Positions 57,969 to 60,000 of a stretch of 60,000 nt of DNA are shown here, piece by piece. Numbering within the stretch: the first letter of the stretch is position 1; each line of letters starts with the position of its first letter. A program made the position numbers and the translations under genes. The DNA comes from Branchiostoma floridae (Eukaryota > Chordata > Leptocardii > Amphioxiformes > Branchiostomatidae): contig NC_049982.1 in the NCBI RefSeq assembly GCF_000003815.2, positions 10,193,947-10,253,946 of the forward strand. The letters run 5' to 3'. The notes under the pieces were generated by a model. It had not been told where the DNA came from. It saw only the letters and a list, made by a program, of their open reading frames with translations, and made no database searches.

Positions 57969-58542
57969 TACGTGACACCAGGTACGAGCCGGGGTCAGCT
58001 GTTTGACCTGTCCATTGTTCCTGTACGAATGAAAGGAAGCTCTGTTGGTGAGGCTCTTCCCGACTTATTGTATAAGCGCGCTGGATCATACAGTACCAAG
58101 ACGAATATCTACAATGGAACGCACAAATCCTGTGCTTCAAAAGCTACCGATATGCTACCAAAAACAACATTTACAATGAACGGGATTTGTTGTTGTTTGC
58201 CCCACACAATGTGTTCTTGATACTTACTAAGAATGAATGGACTTGAGTGAGTTTTGTTGTATTATGGCCGGCCGTGAAGGTGCTCTTAACACCTGTTATC
58301 TAAAACTGACATGAATGGTAGAGGATTCACAAGGTTTCATAATTTGGAAAGTATCTGCAATGCAATTCAAGATGCCCGAAGTTCGCCATTTAGTTCACCC
58401 GATTCGTCATCCTTCAAAAATGTAACGAGCAAGGTTGTGTCTTTATTCAACCTTGAAAGATCACATCGCTCTACCGGTCGTTGTTCACATGCGCGACGAG
58501 GAATGCGTACGTGTGTAAATCAACACGTCCAAGGGGTATTCA

Positions 58543-58582
58543 CCTGTGACGTCATGAACTGATCACTGATATGTACGTGCTG
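58543..58582 (+). repeat. 40-bp exact direct repeat, copy 1
   Basis: Identical to 59,054-59,093. It contains the palindromic TGACGTCA (CRE-type) and TGATCA. Copy 2 is inside the SINE body right after the B box, so this is likely a fragment of another copy of the same SINE. Confidence 0.75.
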
Positions 58583-58984
58583 GCCCTTGGAATGGTTTAC
58601 TAGACGTGATAACTCTCCGTGCAGAAATTTAGAAATGGCAAAAAACAACGTCAGCAAATCACGTATTCTAGAAAACGACGCCCAAAACAAATCAGTTTAA
58701 CCTCTTCTGGAGGTGTATGAACGATAAGATACATTCATAATGGAAGCTCATGTGTGTTGTTGGTATTCATAGCACAACGCTAAACTTCCTTCCAACACAA
58801 AAGTATACAATGGTCTAATTTTCGGAGACCACTGTCGCCATTCATTGATACTGAAGAAGGTAACAGTCATTGTTGAAAATTTGATCCATTTATAACGTTA
58901 CCTTTGTGATGGAAGAAAGCATTGTACTAAGACACATTTCTATCATCAAAAAAGGCCAATTTGTAATTACGCATAAACATCATC

Positions 58985-59320
58985 CCTACAGCCGGTGCAA
59001 TGGCCTAGTGGGTAGAGTGTTCGCCTTGCATTCGGAAGGTCGTGAGTTCGATCCCTGTGACGTCATGAACTGATCACTGATATGTACGTGCTGAGTCATA
59101 CCAAAGACTATAAAATGGTACATGCTTCTTTCTCTGCTTAGCACTCAGCATTCTGGAAAGAGTATGGAAGTTGAACACACACCACTACCAGTGGACTCGC
59201 CCCCTGCTGTAGTGATTGCGTTGTGTGTGGCCCAGGGCTAACGAAACAGAGATGGGCACCGCCCTATGCGCCAGAAATGGGCACTTCCCTTGGCGCGGGA
59301 AGGGTTTAACTTTTTTTAAC
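58985..59320 (+). mobile_element. tRNA-derived SINE
   Basis: An RNA polymerase III A box (TGGCCTAGTGGGTAGAGTG) and B box (GAGTTCGATCCC) lie 40 bp apart at 59,000-59,055. A non-tRNA body with CTCTGCTTAGCACTCAGCAT and a tail ending in short T/A runs follow. It cannot be a functional tRNA because no cloverleaf or acceptor pairing follows the B box. Confidence 0.7.
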
Positions 59321-60000
59321 TAATCATCCCTACATAATCTCATTCTCATATGCTAACCTATGCGTCGTACGAACAGGTGTTTCTTAATATACAGACGTCA
59401 CCCTATCTCCAGTTATTACGTTTAAAGGATGTTTCAGGCAAGCCAGATGTGTACACGCATGTCACATCTGGCAAACTATACAGCGGACGTACAGCTAAGC
59501 TAAGGTATTTAGGATAGCGTTTGTTGACATGGGTGTGGCCATAATCCACAGACCTTGACATTCTTTGACGACAAGGAGACAGCTGCATAGCCAAGGCACA
59601 CCATACTCACCATACTGTATACAATGAATGGTTCATACTCGTAGAATAGCTGCACCATGTTCTGCTTACAGTATACAGTACGTAACGTTAACTTTCGTTT
59701 GTACAGAAGCAAGAACATATTTCTAATTTCCAGCATTTCTACAATCCCATGGATTTTGCTGATTAACTGCCAATGCCAATTTCATACCATGGTCCATTGT
59801 GCAGCGGCGACACCATGCGGTACTGGAAACTTGTAAGCCGTTACTACGCGGCAGCATCTTTCATGGCCATCGACTTCACCTATTTATTGGCTTGACCGAA
59901 GAATATATGCATCGCTAGTTCTGTCTGTTCTGTCTGTTTTCGAGAAAATGTGTATATTTTTCATTTCGGGGATACTAGTTGTTACAATCAGTCCGTTATT

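Larger units (their letters stand above)
55961..60000. other. Upstream region, no supported gene
   Basis: Apart from the MITE and SINE copies listed, this holds AT-rich sequence with only short open frames that show no domain resemblance. A perfect 10-bp-arm hairpin (GCCAGATGTG) is at 59,442-59,472. Confidence 0.5.

Noticed and set aside
58311-58562. 83-codon plus-strand open frame
   Set aside because: No recognisable domain and no splice context; partly overlaps SINE-type repeat sequence.
58985-59060. Possible tRNA gene (A and B boxes)
   Set aside because: No acceptor-stem pairing or downstream T-arm end; a SINE-type body follows, so it is a tRNA-derived SINE.

Overview
This is a eukaryotic (animal) window. 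The genes are split into many short exons with GT-AG introns. The domain set (frizzled-type CRD, MAM, SEA, SRCR, LDLa, EGF, DOMON, TIL, trypsin) is metazoan. The introns carry mariner debris, hairpin MITEs, tRNA-derived SINEs and an AT-rich minisatellite. I infer an invertebrate deuterostome, most likely a lancelet (Branchiostoma); this comes from general resemblance, not from a search. All recognised coding sequence lies on the minus strand, so the genes read from high to low coordinates.

Region 55.7 to 29.55 kb (gene 1). I could assemble one 33-exon reading frame from an ATG with a short hydrophobic leader (55,677) to a TAA (29,553). Every junction is GT-AG and every phase agrees, giving 5,232 nt or 1,743 codons plus stop. 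The order is leader, TIL, DOMON, three four-EGF cassettes separated by two LDLa, then FZ, SRCR, FZ, SRCR, LDLa x4 and a trypsin domain with an intact His-Asp-Ser triad. This is a secreted, corin-like mosaic protease.

Region 29.0 to 0.17 kb (gene 2, or a continuation of gene 1). Sixty-eight further exons all keep compatible phases and code for about 3,620 residues. They give LDLa, SRCR, SRCR, LDLa and SEA, then a very long array of FZ domains interleaved with LDLa, MAM and SEA. The window holds 18 complete ten-cysteine FZ domains plus one partial one here, and two more in gene 1. The array grew by tandem duplication of blocks of about 9 kb (18.5-12.96, 12.4-3.95 and 3.4-<1 kb), and the introns are duplicated as well. 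One block has lost about 2.9 kb, two exon remnants survive as fossils, and one FZ exon has no canonical splice donor. The array runs off the left edge, so its length and C-terminus are unknown. I found no start exon for it.

Region 47.6 to 55.6 kb is intron 1 of gene 1, rich in repeats. Region 55.7 to 60 kb is upstream sequence with a possible promoter and SINE/MITE copies but no supported gene. Two runs of N (32,241-32,508 and 48,038-48,390) are assembly gaps.

The most unusual content is the Frizzled-CRD/MAM/SEA array. I know of no characterised protein with close to this many FZ domains; vertebrate corin has two. Together the two loci look like an expansion of the corin/TMPRSS-type mosaic protease family into large secreted or cell-surface multi-FZ proteins.
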